From positions 4,800,001 to 4,864,000 of the forward strand of contig NZ_CP085876.1 in assembly GCF_013284245.2 (NCBI RefSeq): DNA of 64,000 nt, given 5' to 3'. The notes beneath the pieces are model-generated. The model did no database searches and was not told the DNA's origin. It saw only the letters and a list, made by a program, of their open reading frames with translations. Shown in pieces: positions 9,524 to 18,139 of this stretch (within the stretch, counting starts at the first letter, position 1; each line of letters begins with the position of its first letter). The stretch is from Brevibacillus sp. DP1.3A. GTDB lineage: Bacteria; Bacillota; Bacilli; Brevibacillales; Brevibacillaceae. The translations under genes and the position numbers were made by a program.

Positions 9524-10465
9524 CTAATCGCGTAGACGCGGATCAAGCGCATCCTGCAAACCGTCGCCGAATACGTTGAAGGCGAACATCGTCAGCGAGA
9601 TCATCAATGCTGGGAAAAACAGTCGCCACCAATCGCCCGTCAAAATAACGCCCAAGCCATCGTTTGTCATCGTCCCCCAACTGGCGACGGGAGCTTGTAC
9701 ACCAAGTCCAAGAAAGCTGAGAAAAGATTCCGCAAAAATCGCCGATGGAATCGTAAAAGTCAAATTGACGATAATGACGCCAAATGTGTTGGGAATCAGA
9801 TGCTTTAGCAAAATTCGTGAAAACTTCGCTCCCAGTACTTGGGCAGCCAGAATGAACTCTTGATTTTTCAATTGCAGGATTTGTCCGCGCACCAACCGCG
9901 CCATGCCGACCCAGCCAGTAGCAGACAGAGCAATAATAATCGTCAACATTCCTGGCTCCATCACGACCATGAGCAAAATGACGACCAGCAAATACGGCAG
10001 CCCATACAAAACCTCGATAATGCGCATGATGATCGTATCGATGCGATCCCCTCGTTTGCCTCGTCCTGCCATATAGCCTGCAATTCCCCCGACTGTCACT
10101 CCGATGACTAGGTCGATGAATGCCGCGACAATACCAATCGTCAAAGAAATCCTCGCCCCATACCACGTACGGGCAAACATGTCTCGTCCCAGCTCATCCG
10201 TACCGAACCAATGCTCTGCGGAGATTTCCTGATTTTTAGTCAGCAAGCTCTGGTCTGAATAACTGTACGATACGAGGTTCGGTCCAATGATCGCCATGCC
10301 AACCAAAGCGAGAATAATGAAAAGGCCGAGCATAGCCAGCTTGTTTTTCAGCAGCTTCCGAATGACCTGCTGCCCATTGCTGAGACTCGGTCGTGCAATG
10401 ACATTCGCCTGCGTATTTTTCGCCATCGGGCGAAATAACGGGTCCACTTTGTGCTCCATCGCCAC
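9524..10465 (-). CDS. dppC: Peptide ABC transporter permease (DppC/OppC type)
   Basis: 313 residues with a GTG start eight bases after AAGGAG and only 3 bp after the previous stop. An N-terminal extension of about 35 residues precedes the first membrane segment, as in OppC/DppC. Six hydrophobic segments are recognisable. The cytoplasmic coupling (EAA) loop AAQVLGAKFSRILLKHLIPN is present before the last segments. Works with the DppB-type permease as the membrane channel of the peptide importer. Confidence 0.92.
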   Translation of the reverse strand: MAMEHKVDPLFRPMAKNTQANVIARPSLSNGQQVIRKLLKNKLAMLGLFIILALVGMAIIGPNLVSYSYSDQSLLTKNQEISAEHWFGTDELGRDMFARTWYGARISLTIGIVAAFIDLVIGVTVGGIAGYMAGRGKRGDRIDTIIMRIIEVLYGLPYLLVVILLMVVMEPGMLTIIIALSATGWVGMARLVRGQILQLKNQEFILAAQVLGAKFSRILLKHLIPNTFGVIIVNLTFTIPSAIFAESFLSFLGLGVQAPVASWGTMTNDGLGVILTGDWWRLFFPALMISLTMFAFNVFGDGLQDALDPRLRD

Positions 10466-10468
10466 AGT

Positions 10469-11401
10469 TTATCTCTCCTTGTTGGTCAGCTTGATCCGCG
10501 GGTCAATCAGGGTGTATGCGATATCAATCAGGAAAATGGTAAAAATCAGAATCGCACTGTAAAAAATAGTCGTACCCAAAATGACCGGATAGTCACGGTT
10601 GAAAATGCCGTCTACGAAATACTTGCCAATGCCTGGAATCGCAAAGATTTTCTCCACGACAAAGGTACCCGTTATCAAACTGGCAATCAAAGGTCCGAGA
10701 AAGGTGACCACAGGCAGTATCGCATTGCGAATTCCATGTCTGACGACGATGATAAACATGGGAATCCCCTTTGCCTCTGCTGTTCGAATGTAGTTCTGGT
10801 TCATGACTTCAATCATGCTGGCACGCATGTAGCGGGTAATGACCGCAACTGGACCAAAGGCGAGCGCCAGTGACGGAAGTATCGTATGCATCCAGGTACC
10901 CCATGTCGCAACGGGAAAGAGCGGCAGCTTGATCGCGAAAAAATTGATCAAAAGCGGTGCCATAATGAAGCTCGGGATCGCTACTCCCAATACGGCAAGC
11001 GCCATGGCAACGTAGTCCAGCCATTTGTTGCGATTGAGCGCTGCGATGATACCCAATGATATTCCGAAAAGGAGTGCGATCCCGATCGCTTGCACACCCA
11101 ACCACGCAGATGCAGCAAAGCCATCGGAAATCATGTCATTGACTCCACGAGAGTCTGATTTGATGGATGGGCCCAAGTCGAGCATTAACAGATTTTTCAG
11201 ATATAAAACATATTGAACAGGCAACGGCTCGTCCAAGTTGTATTTGGCGCGTAAATTATTGAGAATTTGCTCTGGCAGCTGATCCGACTCGGAGGCAAAC
11301 GGATTCCCCGGAATGGCATGCATCAAGGCAAACGTCAGCGTCACGATAATCCAGAGGGTGACGAACATCATCAAAATACGTTTTACCAGATAGTTTGACA
11401 T
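10469..11401 (-). CDS. dppB: Peptide ABC transporter permease (DppB/OppB type)
   Basis: 310 residues. The start YLVKRILMMFVTLWIIVTLTF and the following HAIPGNPF are hallmarks of the B-type permease, with a large extracellular loop (about 30-100) and five further membrane segments. The coupling loop EAKGIPMFIIVVRHGIRN is intact. It follows the pepV gene by 15 bp with an AGGAGGA site, so the transporter and the peptidase share one transcript. Confidence 0.92.
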   Translation of the reverse strand: MSNYLVKRILMMFVTLWIIVTLTFALMHAIPGNPFASESDQLPEQILNNLRAKYNLDEPLPVQYVLYLKNLLMLDLGPSIKSDSRGVNDMISDGFAASAWLGVQAIGIALLFGISLGIIAALNRNKWLDYVAMALAVLGVAIPSFIMAPLLINFFAIKLPLFPVATWGTWMHTILPSLALAFGPVAVITRYMRASMIEVMNQNYIRTAEAKGIPMFIIVVRHGIRNAILPVVTFLGPLIASLITGTFVVEKIFAIPGIGKYFVDGIFNRDYPVILGTTIFYSAILIFTIFLIDIAYTLIDPRIKLTNKER

Positions 11402-11416
11402 AGAAGTCCTCCTCGT

Positions 11417-12850
11417 TTACTTAGCCAGCTCGTAAATGGCATGCGCGTATATCGCCATGGCACGCAGCAGGTCGTCAATCTCGGCGTATTCATCAGTCAG
11501 ATGGGCCATGGATTCCTTGCCTGGAAAGAGCGGCCCGAAAGCAACACCATACGGCATGATTTTGGCATAGGTAGCTCCTCCTGAGGAAAGAAGGGTCGCT
11601 GGTTCTCCCGTGTGCTCCTCGTACACCTGCGACAAGGTTTGGATCACAGGATGATCTTTGGGTACATAATGCGACTTGGATGTCCGCAAAGCAGAAATCG
11701 TCCAGCCCAGCTCTGCAGTCCTTTGCTTCAATTTCTCAACGTATTCCTCACAGGAGACAGTCGCCGGATAGCGTAGATTGAGCCGAACTGTCCCTCCTGC
11801 GCTGGAATCGTAACGCAAAATCCCCGCGTTGACCGTCAGTTTGCCTGACACTTCATCCTCGCAAGCCATATGTAGATGGTGAGCAAAATAATCTTCATGC
11901 AGGACATCAGCCAACATCGTAAGAAAGGACAAACAGGAGCCACCAAACGGGTACGAGCGCAAAAAAGTAGCCAACACGGTTCCCGCATTCACGCCTTGGA
12001 ATGGCGCCATCCCATGAGCTGGCTTTCCTGCGAGCGTGAATTGCAACTGTCCCAGCCCTACCAGTTCCATACGACCAGTTGTGTGGTTTTCATTCAGAAA
12101 TATTTCCCACTCTTCCGCCAATCGAGAAAGGACGACCTCCTGCCGTGCCTGAGAGTCCAGTCGTACAAGAGCGACTGCTTTTTCGGGAACACTGTTGCCT
12201 TGATCACCGGAGACAAATGACGCTAACTGCCATGCTCCATTTCGCTCGATTGCTTCCATCACTGGAATCGTCAATGTCGGGTTGATCTGTCCCTTCTCTG
12301 CATGTGTCATCGGGAAGGAGGAATCAGGTGAAAAGCCAATCGGCGGGATACGATCATGCCGGGCAAAATGCTTCATGCACAACCAGCCGCTCTCTTCATC
12401 TGTTCCGATGATCATTCGCACACGTTTGGTCAGTGGCAAACCTGAATCCTTGACCAACTTCAACGCATAGTAAGCAGCCATCGCTGGGCCTTTGTCGTCA
12501 ATCGCTCCCCGCGCATAGATGCGACCGTCGCGAATGCTCGGTTCAAATGGCGGGGTCGTCCAACCTTCTCCCACAGTGACGACGTCGATATGAACGAGCA
12601 CACCGATCTCTTCTTCCCCGTCGCCAAACTCGATTGTCCCTGCGTAACCATCCAGGTTTTTGGTCTGGAAGCCATCCAGCTCACCGCGTGCGAGCATTGC
12701 TTCAAGCGCCGCTGCAACACCTTCGCCAAATGGCTTTCCTTCTTTTGCCGTCGTCATGTCTTCGATGCTGTTAATGGAAAGAAAGGATTTCAAATCATCC
12801 AGGTACTGCTCTTTTTGCAGAAGCGCTAGCTGCCTCCAGTAATCGCTCAT
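11417..12850 (-). CDS. pepV: M20-family dipeptidase, PepV type
   Basis: 477 residues, close to PepV/Sapep enzymes. Metal-site segments are visible: GVLVHIDVV (His), YARGAIDDKGP (bridging Asp, preceded by the usual RGxxDDKGP context) and GTDEESGW (catalytic Glu pair). Such enzymes are Mn/Zn dipeptidases with broad specificity that hydrolyse imported dipeptides in the cytoplasm. Its start codon overlaps the stop of the activator gene (ATGA). Placement between the activator and the peptide permeases supports a role in using the transported peptides. Confidence 0.92.
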   Translation of the reverse strand: MSDYWRQLALLQKEQYLDDLKSFLSINSIEDMTTAKEGKPFGEGVAAALEAMLARGELDGFQTKNLDGYAGTIEFGDGEEEIGVLVHIDVVTVGEGWTTPPFEPSIRDGRIYARGAIDDKGPAMAAYYALKLVKDSGLPLTKRVRMIIGTDEESGWLCMKHFARHDRIPPIGFSPDSSFPMTHAEKGQINPTLTIPVMEAIERNGAWQLASFVSGDQGNSVPEKAVALVRLDSQARQEVVLSRLAEEWEIFLNENHTTGRMELVGLGQLQFTLAGKPAHGMAPFQGVNAGTVLATFLRSYPFGGSCLSFLTMLADVLHEDYFAHHLHMACEDEVSGKLTVNAGILRYDSSAGGTVRLNLRYPATVSCEEYVEKLKQRTAELGWTISALRTSKSHYVPKDHPVIQTLSQVYEEHTGEPATLLSSGGATYAKIMPYGVAFGPLFPGKESMAHLTDEYAEIDDLLRAMAIYAHAIYELAK

Positions 12851-14922
12851 ATGCGTTCCCCTGCTTTCATCCGATGTAGATAGGCAAGAAACGATTCACC
12901 TTTCGAGGAAATCTGACTCCCTTGTCTTCCTTTTCCCACTTGAATCAGCTCATCCTGCTGCAAAAGCTTCAGGCGATAGCGCAGCTGTTGCAACGTAACC
13001 GAGTGACCTTTTTCTTGCAACTGCGCAAGTAGCGTATAGCGTCCACCGCTTCCTTGCCCCAGCTCCTGCAAAATAGCCGTGATTTCATCCAGAAATCCTC
13101 GTTTTTTATATTCAGTGACGATGCTCTCACATTCGTTGTTTAGACCATCTACAGGCAACGGCGCTTCCGGTATTTCCCGCAGAAACGGCAAATGATACGG
13201 ATACGCTTCATCCTCTACGACGTGTGCTAAATACTCGATCACATTTTCGAGCTCGCGAATATTTCCAGGCCAATCGTACTCATGGAGCGCCCGCATGGCT
13301 TCATTGGTCAACGTAAAAGGTGGGCGGCGCAAATCATAGGAGTATTTCTTCATAAATTGATGGGCCAACCACGGGATATCCTCCCGTCTGTTCCGCAGCG
13401 GCGGCAAATGAATCGGCAAGATATTCAGGCGATAATACAAATCAGCACGGAAGGCACCTTCCGTAATCATCCGCTGCAAATCTTGATTCGTTGCTGCGAT
13501 GACGCGAATATCTGTCGGGATGATCTTGCTGCCGCCTACACGCATAATCTGGCGTTCTTGTAATACACGCAGCAATCGGTTTTGAATAGCCGCGCTGGCA
13601 TCTCCGATCTCATCAAGAAATATGGTTCCTTTGTGGGCTAATTCAAACCAGCCGATATGTCCACCTTTACGCGCTCCGGTAAAAGCTCCTTCTTCATAGC
13701 CGAACAGCTCGCTTTCCAAAAGAGATTCCGATATGGCAGCAAAGTTGACCCCAACAAATGGCTCTCTTCGACGTGGCGAAGCATTGTGGATAGCCTGGGC
13801 GAGCAATTCCTTCCCTGTCCCTGTTTCTCCCAGCAGCAGCACAGTGGAGTTGCTTCTTGCGATTTTGCGAGCAATCTGAATGACTTTTTGTACAGGCGCA
13901 CTCTCCCCATAGAAATCATCAAATTGGTATTTGGCTACCAATCCTTTGCTGTAAAGACGCATGCGATAATCATGCTCCAGCTTTTCAATTTCTGCGGCCT
14001 GGCGAAACAAGAGCAGACTCCCGAGAAAGCTTCCTTCCATGACGATGTGCATTTTGCGGAAAAAGTAGGTTTTGTTCGCCCAATCTACCAAAACATCCTT
14101 GTTCTCTTCACACTGCCGGATCAACTGATAAAAATTCGCAGGCAAGCAATTGGACGCCCGCTCACCGACGACTTCATTCCCTTCCATCTGTAACGTATCG
14201 ATTGCTTTCTGATTGACAAAACGGATGTTTTCTTTTTCATCCATAGCAATCACTGCGTCCTCGATCCGATTGACGATGGCCTCCAAATATTTGCTCAACA
14301 GATGCGCATGCTGAATCTCGTTGTTCAGCTCTTTGGTGATATCGACCAACGATTGCATGGCTCGTGCGGTCACCTTTTGAAAATTGCCGTATTTAAAATG
14401 AGAGTAGATGGCAAGCCACGTAGATAAATCGATGATCCGATATCCGATATCGACAACTTTGCGAATATGCGGAGGGACATGCTCTGCCTCTCCTGGCGTT
14501 ACCGCAATCTCGATGTCAGGGGGATAGTCAGAACCTGGATAGTAGGGATACAGTTCAAAATCCATCCCAGAGGCACGCAGCAATTCCACATTTTCTTCAG
14601 CAGTCTCCTTGGTGTCACTGACGAGAAGCACTTTCACGCCTTTTGGAATCTCCAGCATGCCGCGCAAATTATGGTACGGCAGCATTCGCTTGGCAATGAT
14701 GATGCTGGATTCTTTCGGCACATACGGTTGTACAAGTGGGACGATGCTTTTGGTAGATACAATGACGAGGGCACCAGGCGTGATCGGGCGTAACGGAAGC
14801 TGATCGACTCGGATCGCCTCGACATGGATATCATCGCCGATTCCCAATTCATGATACTGACTAACGACGGACTGTAGAAACTCATCCATTCTCGCAATAA
14901 ATATGATCGATTTTTTGTCCAT
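12847..14922 (-). CDS. Sigma-54-dependent activator with PrpR_N-like sensor and PAS domain
   Basis: 691 residues from ATG 14922 (GGAG eight bases upstream; an in-frame start at 14985 lacks this). Residues 1-190 resemble the PrpR_N receptor domain and about 215-305 a PAS domain. The AAA+ sigma-54 domain spans about 335-565, with Walker A GETGTGKE near 365, the sigma-54-contacting GAFTGA loop near 412 and Walker B GTIFLDEIGD near 431. The C-terminus lacks the usual Fis-type helix-turn-helix and instead carries a winged-helix-like stretch (TLQQLRYRLKLLQQDELI). It sits inside the operon it probably controls: a sigma-54 promoter precedes the first gene. Confidence 0.93.
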   Translation of the reverse strand: MDKKSIIFIARMDEFLQSVVSQYHELGIGDDIHVEAIRVDQLPLRPITPGALVIVSTKSIVPLVQPYVPKESSIIIAKRMLPYHNLRGMLEIPKGVKVLLVSDTKETAEENVELLRASGMDFELYPYYPGSDYPPDIEIAVTPGEAEHVPPHIRKVVDIGYRIIDLSTWLAIYSHFKYGNFQKVTARAMQSLVDITKELNNEIQHAHLLSKYLEAIVNRIEDAVIAMDEKENIRFVNQKAIDTLQMEGNEVVGERASNCLPANFYQLIRQCEENKDVLVDWANKTYFFRKMHIVMEGSFLGSLLLFRQAAEIEKLEHDYRMRLYSKGLVAKYQFDDFYGESAPVQKVIQIARKIARSNSTVLLLGETGTGKELLAQAIHNASPRRREPFVGVNFAAISESLLESELFGYEEGAFTGARKGGHIGWFELAHKGTIFLDEIGDASAAIQNRLLRVLQERQIMRVGGSKIIPTDIRVIAATNQDLQRMITEGAFRADLYYRLNILPIHLPPLRNRREDIPWLAHQFMKKYSYDLRRPPFTLTNEAMRALHEYDWPGNIRELENVIEYLAHVVEDEAYPYHLPFLREIPEAPLPVDGLNNECESIVTEYKKRGFLDEITAILQELGQGSGGRYTLLAQLQEKGHSVTLQQLRYRLKLLQQDELIQVGKGRQGSQISSKGESFLAYLHRMKAGERI

Positions 14923-14997
14923 ATCAGCCGCTCCAAGATGTAAAGTGAAGACAAGAACGTTTCGAATATTCGCTCTTGTCTTCACTTATTTTACTTA

Positions 14998-16668
14998 TTA
15001 TTTATTGCCGATTTCTACCCATTTGTAATCAATCGTGCCGACTGGATGGCGAATGATGCTTTTTATGTTTGGTTGCTCCATAAACACTTTTGTCCCGAAA
15101 TAGATAGGTACGAGTGGCATATCATCCATGAAAATTTTCTCCGCGTCATGCATGAGCTTGAAGCGCTCTGTTTCGTCGGCAGTGTTGCGAATCTTCTCGA
15201 CCAGTGCGTCATACTCTTTGTTGCTGTAGTTGACACGGTTTCCAGGATGGTCAGTCACGAACAGCTCAAGGTAATTGACCGGGTCTCCGTAGTCGGCAGG
15301 GATCGTCGAGCGGGAGAATTGAAGACTGCGGGCACGCTGTTCAGCCAGGAATACTTTCCACTCTTTGTTTTCCAGCTTCACATCTACCCCGAGATTTTTC
15401 TTGTACATTTCCTGCAAAACTTGCGCGATGGCCTTGTGCGCATCACTGGTGTTATACGTCATGGTGACAGGTGGGAGGGTTGTCCAGCCCTCTTCTTCCA
15501 TCCCTTTTTTCAGCAATGCTTTTGCTTGCTCTACATCGTTATCCTTGAAGAAATCCCCGCCCTTTGTACGGAAATCCGCTCCGTCTGGCTCAGGGAAGCC
15601 CAATGGCACGTGAGCCATAGCGGGTGTTTGTTTTCCTTGAACGACATTGTCGATCAAGGTTTTGCGATCGATGGCCAGCGCAAATGCTTTCCGAATGTTG
15701 GCGTTAGTGAATGGAGGCATTGCAGTGTTCATCCGGTAGTAGTAGATGGACGCTTCCGTCTCTACCTTTGCTTCTCCAGAATCAATCAACTGTTTCTTCA
15801 TATCATTGGGAACGGTCTGGATCATGTCGAGCTGACCTGTTTTGTACATTTGGAATTGCGTATTTTCGTCGTTGACCATGACAAACTCGATTCCCGCATA
15901 TTTGATCGAATCACGGTCCCAGTAGCCGTCGTTTTTCACCAGCTTCACTGATTGATCATGAACCCAATCTTCCATTTTGAACGGTCCATTCGTCACGATG
16001 CTTGCAGCGCCTTCCGCCCATTTCGGATTACTCTCCACGACTTTTTTATTCACCGGGAAGAAGGTCGGCTGCGTCAGGATGTGGAGGAAGTAACCTGTTG
16101 GCGCCTTCAGCTTTACCTCAAACGTCTTCTCGTCTACGGCTTTTACCAGTACGCTATCTGCATTTCCTGTTCCTTTGTTGAACGCTTCTGCTCCATCGAT
16201 GTAATAGGCGAGGAAAGCAGACGGGAATGCATTGTTCGGATCGACAATGCGCTTAAACGCAAACTCGAAATCCTGCGCTGTCACTGGTTCACCATTCGAC
16301 CATTTGCTATCGCGCAGTGTAAAGGTATACGTTTTCCCATCCTCACTCACTGCCCATTTCTCGGCCATGGCTGCTTGCGGCTTGTGATCCTTGTCCAGTC
16401 GGACCAAGCCTTCCATTGTGGCATTCAACACTTCGTTGGAAGTACTGTCAAAGCCCTTTGGCGGATCGAGAGAAGGTGGCTCGGTCTTCAGGTTGAGCTT
16501 TAGTTTTGCAGCAACATTTGCTTGTCCACCTGTATCTGTGGACGCTTGACCTGCTGTCCCTCCCCCTGCTGGCTGTGTCGGCGTTGTCGACTGACTACAA
16601 CCTGTAATGGCAAGGACAGTGACAAGTGCAGCGGCACTAAGCAGCTTCCATCCTTTTCTCATGTTCAT
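14998..16668 (-). CDS. Peptide-binding lipoprotein of the ABC transporter (SBP_bac_5, OppA/DppE type)
   Basis: 556 residues. Start ATG 16668 is nine bases after AGGGGG; a longer in-frame start at 16749 would remove the N-terminal signal. A lipoprotein signal ends LAITGC with the lipid-bearing Cys24, then a Gly/Thr/Gln linker. The mature protein shows family features including LRDSKWSNGEPVTAQDFEFA and the domain layout of oligopeptide receptors. It would capture peptides outside the membrane and deliver them to the DppBCDF subunits encoded downstream. Confidence 0.93.
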   Translation of the reverse strand: MNMRKGWKLLSAAALVTVLAITGCSQSTTPTQPAGGGTAGQASTDTGGQANVAAKLKLNLKTEPPSLDPPKGFDSTSNEVLNATMEGLVRLDKDHKPQAAMAEKWAVSEDGKTYTFTLRDSKWSNGEPVTAQDFEFAFKRIVDPNNAFPSAFLAYYIDGAEAFNKGTGNADSVLVKAVDEKTFEVKLKAPTGYFLHILTQPTFFPVNKKVVESNPKWAEGAASIVTNGPFKMEDWVHDQSVKLVKNDGYWDRDSIKYAGIEFVMVNDENTQFQMYKTGQLDMIQTVPNDMKKQLIDSGEAKVETEASIYYYRMNTAMPPFTNANIRKAFALAIDRKTLIDNVVQGKQTPAMAHVPLGFPEPDGADFRTKGGDFFKDNDVEQAKALLKKGMEEEGWTTLPPVTMTYNTSDAHKAIAQVLQEMYKKNLGVDVKLENKEWKVFLAEQRARSLQFSRSTIPADYGDPVNYLELFVTDHPGNRVNYSNKEYDALVEKIRNTADETERFKLMHDAEKIFMDDMPLVPIYFGTKVFMEQPNIKSIIRHPVGTIDYKWVEIGNK

Positions 16669-16693
16669 TGCATGTGACCCCCTTTTCTTTTTT

Positions 16694-16718
16694 AAACAAC
16701 AAGTAGCCTTTGTTGCTT
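16694..16718 (-). other. Intercistronic hairpin upstream of the binding-protein gene
   Basis: A 9-bp stem (AAGCAACAA / TTGTTGTTT) with a 7-base loop lies in the 81-bp gap after the asparaginase stop. On the transcribed strand it is followed by A-rich sequence, not T residues, so it is not a standard terminator. It may stabilise or process the mRNA to raise binding-protein levels; that is inference. Confidence 0.4.
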
Positions 16719-16749
16719 TATGAATAAACGGCACTGCTGGGAATGCCAT

Positions 16750-17775
16750 TTATACATGTAAAGAAAAATCTGTCTTGGCGAGACGCAAGGAAGTCTCGAT
16801 CCGTCCAACAACGTTACCACTCATGTTTGTAATAGGCGGGTTGGTATATTCCCCGAGCGCATCCAAAGGACCGTCTAGGCCGATTCCCAGTTGACGAAGC
16901 ACTTCATTGACGACCGGGTTGATCGCCCGTGGTCCTCCATCCTCGATTTTGATGGCAATGCCCAATCCTGTTTCTCTATCGCCCAGGCAATACACCGACT
17001 CGGCGCCTGCCTTCCCTACGATCCGACCACCAAAGGCTGACATGAGGTCTGTGCAATATCGATTCTCGCCTCCGACCATTTCTGGATGAGCGGTCATGGC
17101 ATCCGTAATACGCTGAACGGCTTTTCGTCGCTCGGGATTCTCGATCACCTCAGGTCTCGCCAGCTTGGCGAATGCCCACGCGTAATGGGCAAGCGGCAAC
17201 TGATGGACAGGAACTCCACATCCATCTGTTCCGAGGTTGATTTTGTCTTTGGGGTAGCCTGTTATGTCCTCGACTACTTCGAGAATCCGCTGCTGCACTG
17301 GATGCGTAGGCAAATGATAGGTAGTCACGTCCTCCCCCATATGTGTCGCGGTGGCAATCATACCGGAGTGCTTGCCGGAGCAATTCGAGAATATAGGCGT
17401 AAGCGGCTTGCCCTCCCGAATCAGCTGTTTGTAGCTCTCCTCATGACGTGGCACATGTGTCCCGCATTGCAATGCCGTTTCTGGCTGACCTGCTCGCGCA
17501 AGCATAGAGAGCGCCCGCGTGCGATGGCGTGGCTCTCCACTATGAGAAGCGCAACAGAGCGAAAGATCAGACGGCTCAAGACCATACCGATCTGCCGTCC
17601 CCGTCTCGATTACCGGAATTGTCTGCAACGGCTTCATACTGGAGCGTGCATATGTAAGGCGATGGGGATCACCGTACGAATAGAGCAATGTCCCCTGCGA
17701 ATCAACGACTGCGATATGTCCGAGATGTGAGCTCTCTACCTGTTCTCCCCGGTATACGTTGGCAACGACGTTCAT
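16750..17775 (-). CDS. Asparaginase II family protein (Rhizobium-type thermolabile asparaginase fold)
   Basis: 341 residues, full family length. Conserved blocks of the PF06089 family are present: YARSSMKPLQ (about 43-52), CCASHSGE (about 75-82) and FSNCSGKHSGM (about 129-139), with GTDGCGVPV further on. These Ser/Lys/Cys-rich motifs differ from type I/II bacterial asparaginases. The expected reaction is L-asparagine to aspartate plus ammonia. First gene of the peptide-utilisation operon, about 40 bp downstream of a predicted sigma-54 start site, with AAGGAG before the ATG. Confidence 0.88.
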   Translation of the reverse strand: MNVVANVYRGEQVESSHLGHIAVVDSQGTLLYSYGDPHRLTYARSSMKPLQTIPVIETGTADRYGLEPSDLSLCCASHSGEPRHRTRALSMLARAGQPETALQCGTHVPRHEESYKQLIREGKPLTPIFSNCSGKHSGMIATATHMGEDVTTYHLPTHPVQQRILEVVEDITGYPKDKINLGTDGCGVPVHQLPLAHYAWAFAKLARPEVIENPERRKAVQRITDAMTAHPEMVGGENRYCTDLMSAFGGRIVGKAGAESVYCLGDRETGLGIAIKIEDGGPRAINPVVNEVLRQLGIGLDGPLDALGEYTNPPITNMSGNVVGRIETSLRLAKTDFSLHV

Positions 17776-17826
17776 AGCAAGTCTCCTTTGAGTGCGAAAG
17801 TTTGAATGTTTGCACTTTTCTAAATA

Positions 17827-17842
17827 AGCAAATAGTGTGCCA
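17827..17842 (-). promoter_or_regulatory. Sigma-54 (-24/-12) promoter of the peptide operon
   Basis: On the minus strand TGGCAC (17842-17837), five bases, TTGC (17831-17828) and T at 17827 match the sigma-54 consensus TGGCACG-N4-TTGCW with only the G after TGGCAC changed. It is correctly oriented, and the start expected near 17816 leaves a leader of about 40 bases before the asparaginase ATG. The operon encodes a sigma-54 activator, which supports the assignment independently. Confidence 0.85.
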
Positions 17843-17870
17843 ATAACTGAAAAAAGAACGCAACAGGCGG

Positions 17871-17936
17871 AGTTTGGCTATTTTCCAGCGAAAAAGATCA
17901 GCCCTTTCCCTAGTATGGAACAAGAATAGGCTAACT
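17871..17936 (-). promoter_or_regulatory. Candidate upstream activator sites
   Basis: Two inverted 12-mers, agtttggctatt (17871-17882) and aataggctaact (17925-17936), match at 8 of 12 positions when one is reversed. Their centres are 54 bp apart, about five helical turns, and lie some 60 and 115 bp upstream of the predicted sigma-54 start. This suits an enhancer-binding protein, but it is a pattern inference only. Confidence 0.35.
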
Positions 17937-18071
17937 CATTGAAAGAAATAGGTTCACCTTAAAAAGTAACAGGGTGACATTTCCATTTTCATTTCATAAA
18001 GGAGTTCTGTCAGATCACTGCCATAAGTCTATGAGCCACCGCGTTTTAGCAGAAAGTTTTATATGTGCAAC

Positions 18072-18104
18072 AAAAAAGAAAGACGTTCCCTATGAAACGT
18101 CCCT
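18072..18104 (-). terminator. Intrinsic terminator of the glycine-rich protein gene
   Basis: GACGTT / AACGTC stem on the minus strand followed by TTTCTTTTTT, about 40 bp after the stop at 18140. The 364-bp gap 17776-18139 otherwise holds only the operon promoter region. Confidence 0.8.
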
Positions 18105-18139
18105 CCTTGACCCTTGCTGTGATCCTACTTTGACAGCAC

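Noticed and set aside
9543..10166. 207-codon minus-strand frame within the DppC-type gene
   Set aside because: Alternative frame of a well-supported permease gene; composition unlike a real protein.
15046..15951. 301-codon plus-strand open frame
   Set aside because: Antisense to the peptide-binding lipoprotein gene, which has clear family motifs; no ribosome site or recognisable domain.
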